Below the pieces are notes generated by a model. It was not told the DNA's origin. It saw nothing but the letters and a program-made list of their open reading frames with translations, and did no database searches. Of a stretch of DNA of 29,127 nt, positions 19,392-29,127 are shown in pieces. The translations under genes were made by a program, and so were the position numbers. The DNA is from Chara braunii (taxonomy: Eukaryota > Streptophyta > Charophyceae > Charales > Characeae): NCBI GenBank assembly GCA_003427395.1, contig BFEA01000001.1, positions 6,383,428-6,412,554 on the forward strand. The letters are read 5' to 3'. The first letter of the stretch is position 1. The number at the start of each line of letters is the position of its first letter.

Positions 19392-22300
19392 ATGGACCCG
19401 GTGAGATTACTATATAGAAAAGATCTGGCTTGGAGTAAGGGCCTGCGGGGGGCGGACCTGGACCTTCGTACACTCAATGTCAACGGCCTGGCGGCGGCTA
19501 CGAACGACAAAAGGCAGGCAATCTGGGAACTGATCAAAGGGGTCCCCGACAAAGAATGGCTGGACGTTGTGTGTGTACAAGAGACCCACCTACTGGACAC
19601 CCCAAACCATCACCGGGCACACCACATGGCATGGCCACATCAGGCCTTTAGAGCCCATGCACCAAGACCTGGCAGTGCAGGTGTTACCATATGGATTCCG
19701 CCAACTTCGAGGGCAACACCGGTACATTGGGTCGCAGACCAGCAAGGGGGAAGGTGGGTTTCCATACTTGCGATGTTGGAGCTGGAATTAATATGTATTA
19801 TATGTGCGTACGCACCAAACCAGGAAAGGGACAAACGGTTTTTTTTTGAAAACCTTCGACAACAGATCCCCGCTGGCATACCGATAATCCTTGCGGGTGA
19901 TTTCAATGTTGCCCCCGATCGTACACTAGACAGATGGAGAATCCCCACCCCTTGTCCCCTATACATAGAAACCGACGAGAAGATAATCGAGGATTTGAAG
20001 TCCTCGCTTCACCTTTTCGATACATTCAGGAGAGTCTTCCCAACGGAAAGAAGATATTCCTGTTTCCGCAATACAGGCGCTAAAACGCGTTCAAGGTCCA
20101 GAATTGACTTGATTCTTATGTCTGAGGACCTCGCATGCGCAATGCAGTTTGCTTACCTGCTCCCTCGAAGTCCCTTCATGGGGCTGGACCACGCTTTGTG
20201 TGGGGTCACCCTCACCTTTCGTCAGAAACCGGACCATGGTCCGAGCTTCCTTAAACTTAATACCTCGCTCCTCCACAGACAGGACTTTGTCCACCTTATT
20301 CATGATGTCTGGTCCTACTGGCACCAGCAGAAAAAATACTTCGAATCTGGAGTCACATGGTTTAACAACGGCCTCGTTTTCTTGGGACGTAAAAGCAAAG
20401 AATTTTCTAAAAAATTGGCATAAGAACGATATCAAGAGGAAATGGAGATACAATATCAGATTCAGGATCTTCAGCAACAGGTCCCAACCCCGCAATTATA
20501 AAACCTGCAAAACAAATTACTTGACGTCGCAACTTATAGATGACATGGCAAAAGGAGTAGAGGTGAACTCTCCAAACATATTACGGAAGGAACCATGGAT
20601 TCCGACTTCTTTGGCCTAGCAAGGACCAGGGGAAAGAGGTAGACCATTGAGGCCATCCTAGACCCCACTGATCTTGAGAGACCGCTGACCACCTCCACTC
20701 CGCAATGTATGAAGGTGGCCAAAGATTTCTACAAGGCCCTCTTTACCTCACAAACTAAGGGTACCAGCATCACTACAAGAGATCGTGAGATTGAAGACTT
20801 CCTCAAACCACTTACCCATTCACTCCCCCAGCAGATGCAGGAGGCTTTCGAACACCCACTCACCAGGGAAGAGATATGGGTTGCTCTTATGCAGATGGAA
20901 GAGGAGAAGACCCCTGGAGTGGACGGGTTCCCTAAAGAATTTTGGGAGACCTTTTGGACATTGATGACGGAGGATTTGATGACCTTCTATGAGAAGGTAT
21001 GGCAGGAAGGAGATATGGGGGAAGCGGTGGGCCAAGGGGTTTTCACACTGTTATACAAAAAGGGGATAAAATGAATATTCGCAACTATCGACCAATCACA
21101 CTATTAACAGTAGTCTATAAAATGTTATCGAAAGCACTAGCGAACCGGATGGCTCCGGCATTGGAGCAAATCATCCACCCCCCACAAACTGGCTTCCTTA
21201 AAGGGCGGCGCATCCATGATAACATCCTCCTGGTTAATGCGCTTTTAAGACTATCCCGACAGCCCAGGTGCAATGCCGCCTTTATTTTTATAGATTTTAA
21301 AAGGCGTATGATCACGTGGATTGACACTTCTTGGATAAATGTTTGGAGAAAATGAACTTTGGAGGAGCCTTTCGAAGATGGGTGCGTATTCTTCATCAAA
21401 ATGCCACCACGCGTGTACAAGTAAATGAAAGTCTTGCCCCGGAATTCCCTCTACAGAGATCAGTCCGCCAAGGAGACCCGATCGCTCCATACCTTTTTGT
21501 GGTAGTCATGGAGGCCTTGGCGGCCAATCTTAGAGTCAATCGGAACATCAGTAGAATCAGGACGACCTCCATCCCACATGATGCACTGCAGGTGTGTTCG
21601 TTGTTTGCAGATGACCTCACCTTGATGGTGGAGGCCTCCACTCAAAATATGGAGGAAGTTGAAAGATTGATGTCCCGATTCTGCTCCCTCTCTGATATGG
21701 CAATTAATTGGGGCAGTAAAACATTAGGGTGGTGGATGCATCATGATGGTGGTAGACCCCCGGAACGCCCAAATGTGACTTGGCTTCCCCTCGAAACCCC
21801 CATCAGAGTCTTGGGGATCCAACCCTCAGCTGAAGAAAAACCGGTTAGTAATGATAAGTAGATAACGTCTCCTGCCCTCCAAAAGCTGGGAACATGGAGG
21901 GATAAAAACACATCTCTCTTGGGAAGGGCCCTAGTCATTAATAATGTGGTTCTGGCAACACTCTGGTATCAATCGGCGATTTGGCCCCTGACCAGAGCGG
22001 CTTCAAAAGCCCTGAGACGGCAGGTAGCAACCTTCCTATGGAGACGTAATCACGAAGCTCCTCATACCATTAGTCGGGTGGCCTGGGATGCGGTGGTACA
22101 GCCAAGATCACAAGGTGGTTTGGGTATACTCGACCCAACCACCCAAACGACTGCCCTTTTGCTTCAATGGTTGAAGCGGCGTATCTGCACCCCCGGGCTT
22201 ACCTGGGAGTCCTTAGCCTGGGAACAACTCTCGAGACTGGCACCGGAGGCTGCCTCCGCCATACACCAAATAGTTTGGCTAGACGATGTCTTATGGGCAA

Positions 22301-23741
22301 TCCCCATACCCCCCACCCGGCCACGACCGCACTCAGATCGGGCAGCTACTCGCAAGGATCAGAGAAAAGATGGATTTTGGACCAATCTACTTAAAGACTC
22401 GAGGAGGCTCCCGCTTCCAGATAGACCATTCCCTGAACGTTGGGAGAAATTTTTTTGCCAATCCCTATTTGGACACCGGTGGGTGACAGATCAGCAGGGA
22501 CGGGTTTTTCTCATCTCAAGCCATCCGTGGAAGGGATGGGTATTAGGTAAGAAATTGGGTCACAAGGGTAGGGGATCTATGGGACCAAACTAGGACTAAC
22601 TGGGTCTCAGAGGAACAACTAAGAACAAAGTTCCCCAACTGCCAAAGAATAGGTGAGAAACTGGACCAGATCCTTTTTGCCCTCCCTCTTGCATGGCTGA
22701 GGACCCTTCGGCGAGGACCAACAGTGGAGGAAGGTGACTGGGTCATATTAAGAGGGGATGCAATGCGTGTGGGACAAGTAATTACGAGTAGACCAGGGGA
22801 AGTGCTGGTAAACTTTTTCTATCGAACACAGCAGGACAGATTGATTAGGGGAGTGTCAGATGAAGTCTTATGGATTGATGTTGGAATAGTCCATAGAGTG
22901 AGGGTCCTACGAGAAGGGGACTCCTGGGTGGCATTTAGGCCGGAGGTGCCAATCCAGGACCTCCCCATAGACGCAGCGGAGTGGAGATGGAAGATTCCAA
23001 CGAGGAACGACAAACCAAAATATCGTTATCGCCACTCACTGGGGGTTAAGGCCTCCTATCAGATACTTAGGACCAGAATCAACCTGAAGGACCGTATTGT
23101 GGATCGTTGGGCAAGACATTTAAATCTCTTTAAATACCTTGACACTCATTAAATGGTTTAAAGGGATAAAGTTCAAACCGGCCAAAACCTCCTCCCTCCA
23201 ATGGCAGATCACTCATCGTTGCCTACCCACAAATGCATGGCTCATTGACCATACCCACCTGGAAAAGAAAGGCTTGGCCCTCCCCTGGTGTCTAGCTTGC
23301 AAAGAAGGTTTTCCTTCTCGAAAGGTTAATGAGACGATTGAACATCTTTTCTTGCAGTGCCCAACTTCAATCCTGATGTGGCGTGGGTGGGTGCGGATTT
23401 GGAACCAGCTAGGCACAGATAGAGATTGGTCGTGGGAATGGAGAGCCTTGCTAACCGGCCATTGGACCGCTCAAACCTCGACCTTTACGGCAAACCTGTT
23501 CAAAGTCGGGAGAGATGCGGTCCTATGGGCCATATGGCGTCGCAGATGCACTCTAACACTTGAAGACGCCCATGTGGAAAGTGGCGAGATGATAGATATG
23601 ATTAAAGACATGATAGAAACAACAATCAAAGCCCAGTGGAAAAAAATTGTGCAAGCAATGATAGTTCTCACCAAAAGATCGGACATCGTCCAAAAATTAC
23701 ATGAATTCTGCATGGACTGGCTGAACGGGGAGGGTGGATAG
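19392..23741 (+). pseudogene. LINE B ORF2: endonuclease/reverse transcriptase, decayed
   Basis: The ATG at 19392 opens an AP endonuclease with LNVNG, VCVQETH (Glu at residue 64), AGDFN, RIDLILMS and LDHA; the last is normally SDH, so the Ser partner is changed but Asp-His remain. The reverse transcriptase follows: TPGVDGFP, LLYKKG, NYRPITLL, TGFLKGRR, FIDFK, RQGDPIAPYLF and FADD at 21604-21615. The C-terminal zinc-binding motif is CLAC with HLFLQC. Stops are TAA 20421, TAA 20499, TGA 20541, TAG 20640 and TAG 21859. Frameshifts lie near 21064, 21300 (just after the first catalytic Asp, in an A run), 22570 and 23135. Ends at 23741. About 1,450 codons, usual for this type. Confidence 0.9.
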
Positions 23742-24527
23742 CAAAGATTTAGTGGGATGGTTGACACCTGGATGGCAACGGTCGGCTGGACTCATCGCAG
23801 AAAAAACTATTGTTTGATCTTCCACGATTGCACTGCAATTCCCAGCAATATCCCACTCCCCCCTACGTCTGAATTCCCTGACCTCTTCCCCTTACCTAAC
23901 AATGTCTTGATGGAATTGAGCTGGTATGGTCGTGACACAGGGTAACCTCTCCAATAGTGACTTTAGTGAACTGATCCAGATGGATAAGGGAATAAGGAGG
24001 ACCGGTAGCCCCAGTCGCCCCCTGAAAGCAGAACCCGTCTCCCCACCCCCTTGTACATCAGGCCGGTCCACTCAAGATACGGTCGGATTTTGGTACCCCA
24101 GCATGCAAAGGAGACCTAATTAATGATGAATGATGGTGGTCAGGTGCTTGTTCACTCCTGCACAATTAATCCCCTTAGGATCTCAAGGTAATCAATGTTT
24201 AAAAGTGAAGGAAGGAGGGAGGGGCTAGTTTCTCAACAGTAGATATCATGCGCCTGGTGTTAAGGCGAAGAGGTTTCCTCCCCTTACTTAGCAACCTGCA
24301 CAGTCAATCCTCTGGTGACCACAGCAATCAATGCTGGCAGGTTTCATAACCAGTCAATTTCTCTTGATCTAGTTTGTATCAATTCGGCAATGTATTATGT
24401 AAAGGGACGCTGAACCCGTTTTCCAGTAGGTGATGCTCCCCACCAATAGATGGAGCCTCCCCCCGGGTGCTAGTGGTGACTGGCCCAGTCAGTGCCACTA
24501 GCACTGCAGGTGTGTGTGTGTGTTTTC
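23742..24527 (+). other. LINE B 3' untranslated region
   Basis: About 790 bp between the ORF2 stop and the A run. No coding signal. A stem-loop at 24467-24504 and a (GT)n at 24510-24522 lie just before the tail. Confidence 0.6.
24467..24504 (+). other. Stem-loop next to the LINE B poly(A)
   Basis: GTGCTAGTGG pairs perfectly with CCACTAGCAC (24495-24504), and TGACTGG pairs with CCAGTCA with an extra GTG on one side. The whole hairpin is 38 nt and ends 23 nt before the A run. Several LINEs use a 3' stem-loop that their reverse transcriptase recognises; that role here is inferred from position. Confidence 0.65.
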
Positions 24528-24616
24528 AAAAAAAAAAAAAAAAAAAAAAAAATGTATATATATATATATATATTGGTTGGTTGGTTGGTTGGTGGTTGGT
24601 TGGTTAGTTGGTTGGT
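24528..24616 (+). repeat. Poly(A), (TA)n and (TTGG)n junction
   Basis: A25 at 24528-24552 is followed by TG, (TA)n to 24572 and TTGG/TTAG repeats to about 24616. It marks the end of LINE B and separates it from the gag-bearing element on the opposite strand. Confidence 0.85.
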
Positions 24617-24649
24617 CAAGGAGAGGAGGTAACCCAGAGAGGAGGCAGG

Positions 24650-26839
24650 AGGGGGTCAAAAAGGGAAATGCAAGTGGGTCGGGGAGAGGAAGTAACCCTG
24701 CAGGTGGCCAGGGAGCACAGCCCAGAGGAGAAAACATCCCCCCAACCCCGGCCTTGTGGCCGCCAATGACCACCTCGCTGACGAACATCTCACCCTTCGG
24801 GGTTTTGACCAATGTCGTCCAAGGATCTTCTCGGTCACCTTCTTATTACGGCACTTGAATTGGTTATGGCCGTATTGACCACAACTAATACAATCCTGCC
24901 GTGTGTACTGATCTCTCCACACGTCCTTTGTGAGACTCACCTTCTCCCATGGGCGAGCGTTGGGGTCAACTTGACTCCTCCACGGCGTCTACCGGTCGCC
25001 TTGCCTTTCTGAGCTACGACAGCGACAACTCCACCCCCTGAAGCTTTAATGCTGCCAGCCTCTGAACCTACTCCCTCCTGAAAGTTGTCATCTAACTCGA
25101 TGGTTGAACCGTCGTTATCGACAAACATAATGCAACTTTTTGCCTTCCTGTTGGGAGGCAGTGACTTTCTTCTACCATCCGTAGTAGGTGTCTTCCCATG
25201 CCCTATCTTTGCCTCAAGGTCTAGGGCCTTCTTGCTAAACGAGGGGAAGTTGTGAACATTGATGTTGGCCTTACCTGCCAACTGATTTCTAAGAGGCATA
25301 GGAAAGCATCTCAGGTAGGAGGTGAGTAAAACTTGGGGGTCCTAACACACCCCAGAGACATAGATCAGATGCTCTACATCGCCGGTGGCCTCCATTACTG
25401 ACTTGAACTGCCTCGTGTGCAGTGTCAGGATCGCATCAGTGGCCTTTTGGGCCTCCTGAGGATCATGCCACCTTTCTTCCACCAACTTGAGGAAGTCATC
25501 CAATTGCTGGGTGACCGCCCAAGCGCGAAAGTCATGACTGTATCCCTGTAGTTGTACTAAACCACTCAACCATCTTGCTGCACTACCCTCTAGGTAAGAT
25601 GCAGCCACAAGCACTTCCTCGTGCGGCGAGGTGAGTTTACACTTGACATAGACCGGCACCGCCCTCAACCAAGTGTCGAGGTCTTTGCCCCTCTTATCCC
25701 CTGTGAAGGGTTTAGGAGCCGTGATGGTCGTCTTTGGTACCCACTGGGTTTGTCCCGGTCCGTGCATCCCACTGGGCTGTGGACCCTGTCATGCAAGCGG
25801 CTGCACTGGCTGTAGGGGTTGTGTACCCTGCGGCTGTATAGGCTGCGAGACAGCGGGTTGCGTTGTAACTGCAATCTGCAACGGAGGGTGAGAATACACT
25901 AGCTGTACAGGAACATGCAAACTAGGACCTGTTGAGAACCCTCCTGATAACGGCATGCCCAGGGAAACGGTCTGAACCGATTCGGGGGCTATATATGGGG
26001 ATGTCCAAGTCGCCGGTGGGACAAAAGGAGGAGGATGTGCAACGGGCCAGGCACCTGGCCCGGACGGTGATGGTGTCGCCTGCATTCGCCCGACTAACAC
26101 AGCCGGACTCTGTTGGATGTCCTGTAAGATCTCCGTCTGGTGATCCTGCATCTCCACTACACTTAGCAGGACCGACCGTATGGTTCTCACATCATCATCC
26201 NGACTCTGTTGGATGTCCTGTAAGATCTCCGTCTGGTGATCCTGCATCTCCACTACACTTAGCAGGACCGACCGTATGGTTCTCACATCATCATCCATCT
26301 CTGCTGGNTCCATCTNCTCTAACTCACTGACGTCCTCTTGCCTCCGCTGCATCNTGGGTCTTCTCCGNATCNTTCTCTCTTTCTCTGCCTTAATCTCTCC
26401 CAAAGCCTGTTGTAGNTGTGCCTCGCGAGCAGCCGCTCGCTGTATGGCGACCTCCTCGGGAGTAACTAATGGTTGGCTTGCCATCACGCCAGCGGACTGA
26501 CTCAAAGCCTACGCAACCGTTGACCCTATAGAGCTTGTTGACCCTACAAAGTCAGTAGACCCTGCAGAGCTTGTTGACCCTAAAGATGCTGAACTACCTG
26601 CCTGAGAAATCTGCTGCGCAGAGGTAGCCATTGCTTCCGAAGCTGCGACTTCACTTACAAGCGCCCTGCTAGCCTCCGCTGCTCTAGCCCTCCTCTGTTG
26701 CTGCTGCCTTTCTCTAAGTCGGGGGAACAAATGTCGGTCACCCTCTGGTCCTAAAGCCAAGTGGGCGATCGGACGTCTACGTGAACGCAAGAGCCAGTCG
26801 TCCTCTCTACGAGTCTCTAGTGTCCTCCCTGTCGCTCAT
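24650..26839 (-). pseudogene. Retrotransposon gag (capsid and CCHC nucleocapsid), decayed
   Basis: Gag forms the particle that packages element RNA. One phase runs from 26790 to 24937 with stops near 26508, 25788 and at 25342-25344. An ATG at 26839 in another phase is the likelier start, implying a frameshift near 26810. Order: an N-terminal coiled-coil/Ser-rich part with an RRRP and Glu/Lys-rich helix (about 26790-26300), a Pro/Gln-rich linker (about 26100-25770), a Retrotrans_gag-like capsid region (about 25700-25360, with LDTWLRAV, ASYLEGSAARWL and FLKLVEERW), a basic tail, and a knuckle CX2CX4HX4C at 24851-24892 (CISC, His, Cys). A frameshift near 24990 precedes the knuckle. Ns at 26308-26416 and the artefact at 26106-26296 damage the N-terminal part. 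Confidence 0.8.
26106..26296. repeat. Perfect 95-bp duplication around one N (assembly artefact)
   Basis: Positions 26106-26200 and 26202-26296 are identical, with a single N at 26201 between them. This is the signature of two overlapping contig ends placed side by side. It inserts about 32 false codons in gag. Confidence 0.85.
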
Positions 26840-28063
26840 AAGCTACGGCACTGCACACAATCTGCACTAGTACACTCTAGATGCCTACCGCAGTGTAATG
26901 CGCAGACCACTAAAATTAATTGGTGGCTATGTTAGAGACCGTACACTCGGGCCCAACAGGTAGTCTGATTAGTCCGCGAACAAAATGCACAATGAACAGA
27001 GACAGTTCTAATTATGTTGTCTGTCAGATGTCAAATGGTTGTACATCTAAACTAATCAAAACATAAAACTAGAATCATTTGTGTGGATGAGGACAGTATG
27101 GAATTTTTCTCAAACTTATCACCTGAAATCTACACCTCCCTTAGTTCCCCTGAATGTCCCTTGACGTCAGCATCCATGAGCTATCCAGAGAAGTGCGTGA
27201 CTAAAGGTGTGCACAGCCCACCCCTGTGCCCCGAGTAGCTGCTGAGCCGGCCAGCCCTGCACTATGTTTATCCTCGTGTGCACGAGCCTTACAACCATTG
27301 GCTGATCCAGAGGCAATTTAACGACCGCCACCAAGTGTCATCAGGAATTATTTTATGTCACAGCAGGACGACAATCAAAGCCAATGGTTTCCCCTTCCGG
27401 TGTTTATTTAAAGACGCCAGGTCTAGTCTCCCACTTAGGGCTGGCCTGCCCTTCAGTACCCATCTAACAACGCAGCGAGCCAGACAAAGGACAAGCAGCA
27501 AAGCATGCGTGCTCTACTCCCGGTGGGTTGACATAGTGACCGTGACCCAATGCTTCGTCCAGGGCCCTTCAGAAAGCTCCGCCCATCTTCTCCCAGATGC
27601 TCCACATGAAAATTGTCGACTCTCAAGGTTGAGCGCACTCGACACCTCACAACTTGAATGAGAGGACTCTCAAGAAGGAACACACAACCTCACGGTAAGA
27701 AGTGTCGAAGAGGGTAGATAAGGTTAAGAGCAACGTACCTNAAATAGCTGCCCCCAACCACAGAGATAATCTCACCAGATGACTTGACGCCGATTGTGAT
27801 GACCAGTCATTGCTTCGGCACAACCAGCATTGCACGNCGTTCCACCTGAGCACCAATCCCACATCAGATAGTTCTCATCACACTGTCCNGANCCACATTA
27901 CACCACGTAGCCTTCCTAGCGATCCCCTCATCTCCTGGGTCGCCACTTACTCGTCTCCGCACTCCTCACTACACACCACTTACAGCCCAACTCACCAAGC
28001 AGACCGCATGTATGTACCGAATTAGGCAGAGGACAAGCGCCAGATGCGCGCAATCGTACCACA
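26840..28063 (-). other. Leader between primer-binding site and gag
   Basis: About 1.2 kb with no recognisable gene. This is long for a gypsy leader, so part of it may be other sequence. It contains the inverted CCAAT pair and TATA-like site at 27293-27412. Ns at 27741, 27838, 27890 and 27893 reduce reliability. Confidence 0.4.
27293..27412 (+). promoter_or_regulatory. Possible promoter-like cluster (CCAAT pair, TATTTAAA)
   Basis: AACCATTGGCT at 27293-27303 is the exact inverse of 27379-27389, giving two facing CCAAT boxes. TTATTTAAAG follows at 27404-27412. On the plus strand this spacing resembles a core promoter or LTR U3 region. There is no gene downstream to support it, and it would run against the gag element. 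Confidence 0.25.
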
Positions 28064-28075
28064 GCTCCGATACCA
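28064..28075 (-). other. Candidate primer-binding site, initiator Met-tRNA type
   Basis: On the minus strand this reads TGGTATCGGAGC. It differs at one base from TGGTATCAGAGC, the complement of the 3' end of plant initiator Met-tRNA used by many LTR elements. It lies 3 nt from a TGCA that could be the LTR end at 28079, and upstream of gag in the right orientation. Confidence 0.6.
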
Positions 28076-28078
28076 AAT

Positions 28079-29127
28079 TGCAAGGAAGATAAGTGATAGC
28101 GAACTTCAGCAATCCAACAACATCATACACATAAGACCAGATAGTCGTGACCTCGAACCAACAGCAGAATTGCATCACGAGTTGCACCAAATAAGAACAC
28201 ACCAAGAGCTCATAATTGACAATGCTGAAAAAGTCACATCATCATCATCAACGATTCAACGAAGAACCAATGTTGATATCCTATCCGGCNCTCGGCGCCC
28301 TGANTACANATGGCAGATCCTATCTAGCCTATACTACAATGCCGAAAATGAGGACAACAACTCTCCCGAAGTACGAGCAGATAGCAGTCAATGTCGCACA
28401 CTTCAAGCACCAGGTATGTCTATCGCTTCACTCACAACCTCGTTCCCCAAAACACAGATGCCACATGCACCCAAGGACCACCCTGCGCCACACCCTGCTT
28501 ACAGCAGCGCAGCTCGGCTATGGCTGCCTGCTCCTTCCTGTTCGCCCGTGAGCGCGTGAGCGCTGGCCAGCTATTAGCGCAGCAGTGCTTGCGCAGCATG
28601 CAGCCAGCACCCGAATGCTCAATGCAGAGGCAGGCCCTTTGCTATATGGAAGTGGCCTGCCTGCNTTCTGTCCCAGGCTGCGNTGGGCCTTTCCCAAGAA
28701 GCTTTCGGTAGGCCCCGGTNCGCTGAGGCCNAGCCCNAAACAGATCAAGCCTAGGACCTGAGGTGGTTACTTGTGCCCAACTGCCTTCGGCCTGTGTTTG
28801 GCCCACACCCCGTATCCAGCCCAGGGCCTGCTTTCGATACATGCAAACAGGAGGCCCCGGGTCTGGGTTCTTTCAACCAACGGGCGTTGCGCAACTGCCT
28901 GAATTTCCTTAGTTGCGGAGTGGCCGAAATAGAGGNCCTTAGGTCCTCGTCGAGCNTGCCTTCACTTAGGTCGNCCGACNTGCTGCTGAAAACGGTCTGA
29001 AAGANGCTAATAGATGTTGTGGCCTCGCAGTTAAATAACTTTTAATCGGAAAATACAAGTTAATTAAATAAATTTTAATTTGGCAAACATTAAATATTTA
29101 TTTAAAGAATATTTTAAATTAGCAACA
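28079..29127 (-). other. Possible LTR sequence, right edge of window
   Basis: If the primer-binding site is right, the 5' LTR lies here, ending in CA at 28079 on the minus strand. No second LTR is in the window for comparison. About 15 single Ns (28290 to 29005) show poor sequence quality. The last 90 bp are strongly AT-rich, unlike the GC-rich 28480-28930 part. No gene is recognised. Confidence 0.35.

Larger units (their letters stand above)
16675..24552 (+). mobile_element. LINE B, non-LTR retrotransposon of a second family
   Basis: It reads on the plus strand as ORF1 with a zinc knuckle, ORF2 with endonuclease, reverse transcriptase and RVT zinc-binding motif, a 3' UTR, a stem-loop and poly(A). 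The 5' boundary is uncertain and may lie as far left as 14663. It is a different family from LINE A: proteins share motif order and the knuckle spacing but little sequence. All reading frames are broken. LINE C at 13710-14330 is a closer relative. Single-base shifts and isolated stops suggest moderate age. Confidence 0.85.
24617..29127 (-). mobile_element. 5' part of a Ty3/gypsy-like LTR retrotransposon
   Basis: Minus-strand order from the right edge is possible LTR (29127-28079), candidate primer-binding site (28064-28075), leader (28063-26840) and gag (26839 to about 24650). Protease, reverse transcriptase, RNase H and integrase are absent: the element stops at the TTGG array. It is therefore truncated, or cut off by a rearrangement or misassembly. 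The gag domain type and CCHC knuckle suit Ty3/gypsy elements, but without pol this assignment stays provisional. Confidence 0.65.

Noticed and set aside
24498-24812. Protein with TNQPTNQ repeats
   Set aside because: The repeats are the translation of (TTGG)n, (TA)n and poly(A) on the opposite strand.

Overview
This window looks like repeat-dense nuclear DNA from a eukaryote, most likely the green-plant lineage. The evidence is two plant-type non-LTR retrotransposons with an AP endonuclease, a reverse transcriptase and a C-terminal RVT zinc-binding motif. There is also a Ty3/gypsy-type gag whose candidate primer-binding site resembles the complement of plant initiator Met-tRNA, MITE-like inverted-repeat elements and abundant microsatellites. 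A charophyte-like genome is a possibility, but the sequence alone does not fix the species. I found no convincing host gene, tRNA, rRNA or CRISPR array. Every long protein signal belongs to a mobile element, and all of these are broken by stops or frameshifts.

Layout. Positions 1-1378 are anonymous flank with low-complexity tracts and a 73-bp tandem duplication. At 1379-9954 lies a nested structure. A Tourist/PIF-Harbinger-like MITE (14-bp perfect terminal repeats, flanking TTA on both sides) is split by LINE A, about 8.15 kb on the minus strand. LINE A has a candidate 5' end at 9719, a poly(A) tail at 1566-1594 and a near-perfect 12-bp target duplication. Its ORF1 (8985 to 6273) and ORF2 (6295 to 2055) overlap by 23 nt. 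Its 3' UTR holds a 38-bp Nextera mate-pair junction adapter at 1953-1990, which is a laboratory artefact left in the assembly.

Positions 9955-13700 hold small inverted-repeat elements (10010-10450; 11951-12053), a long (GA)n, a GC-rich minisatellite and a 30-N gap. At 13710-14330 (minus) is a decayed C-terminal fragment of a LINE related to LINE B. From 14594 an A-rich/TTGA/TTGG tract leads into a repeat-rich region (14663-16640), possibly the 5' UTR of LINE B. LINE B (plus) carries ORF1 (about 16675-19369) and ORF2 (19392-23741). It ends in a 3' stem-loop and poly(A) at 24528-24552, followed by (TA)n and (TTGG)n.

From about 24620 to the right edge, on the minus strand, is the 5' part of a Ty3/gypsy-like element: a gag with a capsid-like domain and CCHC knuckle, a leader, a candidate primer-binding site at 28064-28075 and possibly LTR sequence beyond it. 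No protease, polymerase or integrase is present.

How the parts relate. In each LINE, ORF1 would bind the element RNA, and ORF2 would nick the target and copy the RNA into it. Gag would package the LTR-element RNA. Most disabling changes are single stops or one-base shifts, so the copies are decayed but not ancient. Assembly quality is uneven: single Ns are common, especially at 7400-7640, 26300-26420 and after 27740, and at least two Ns sit between duplicated contig ends.
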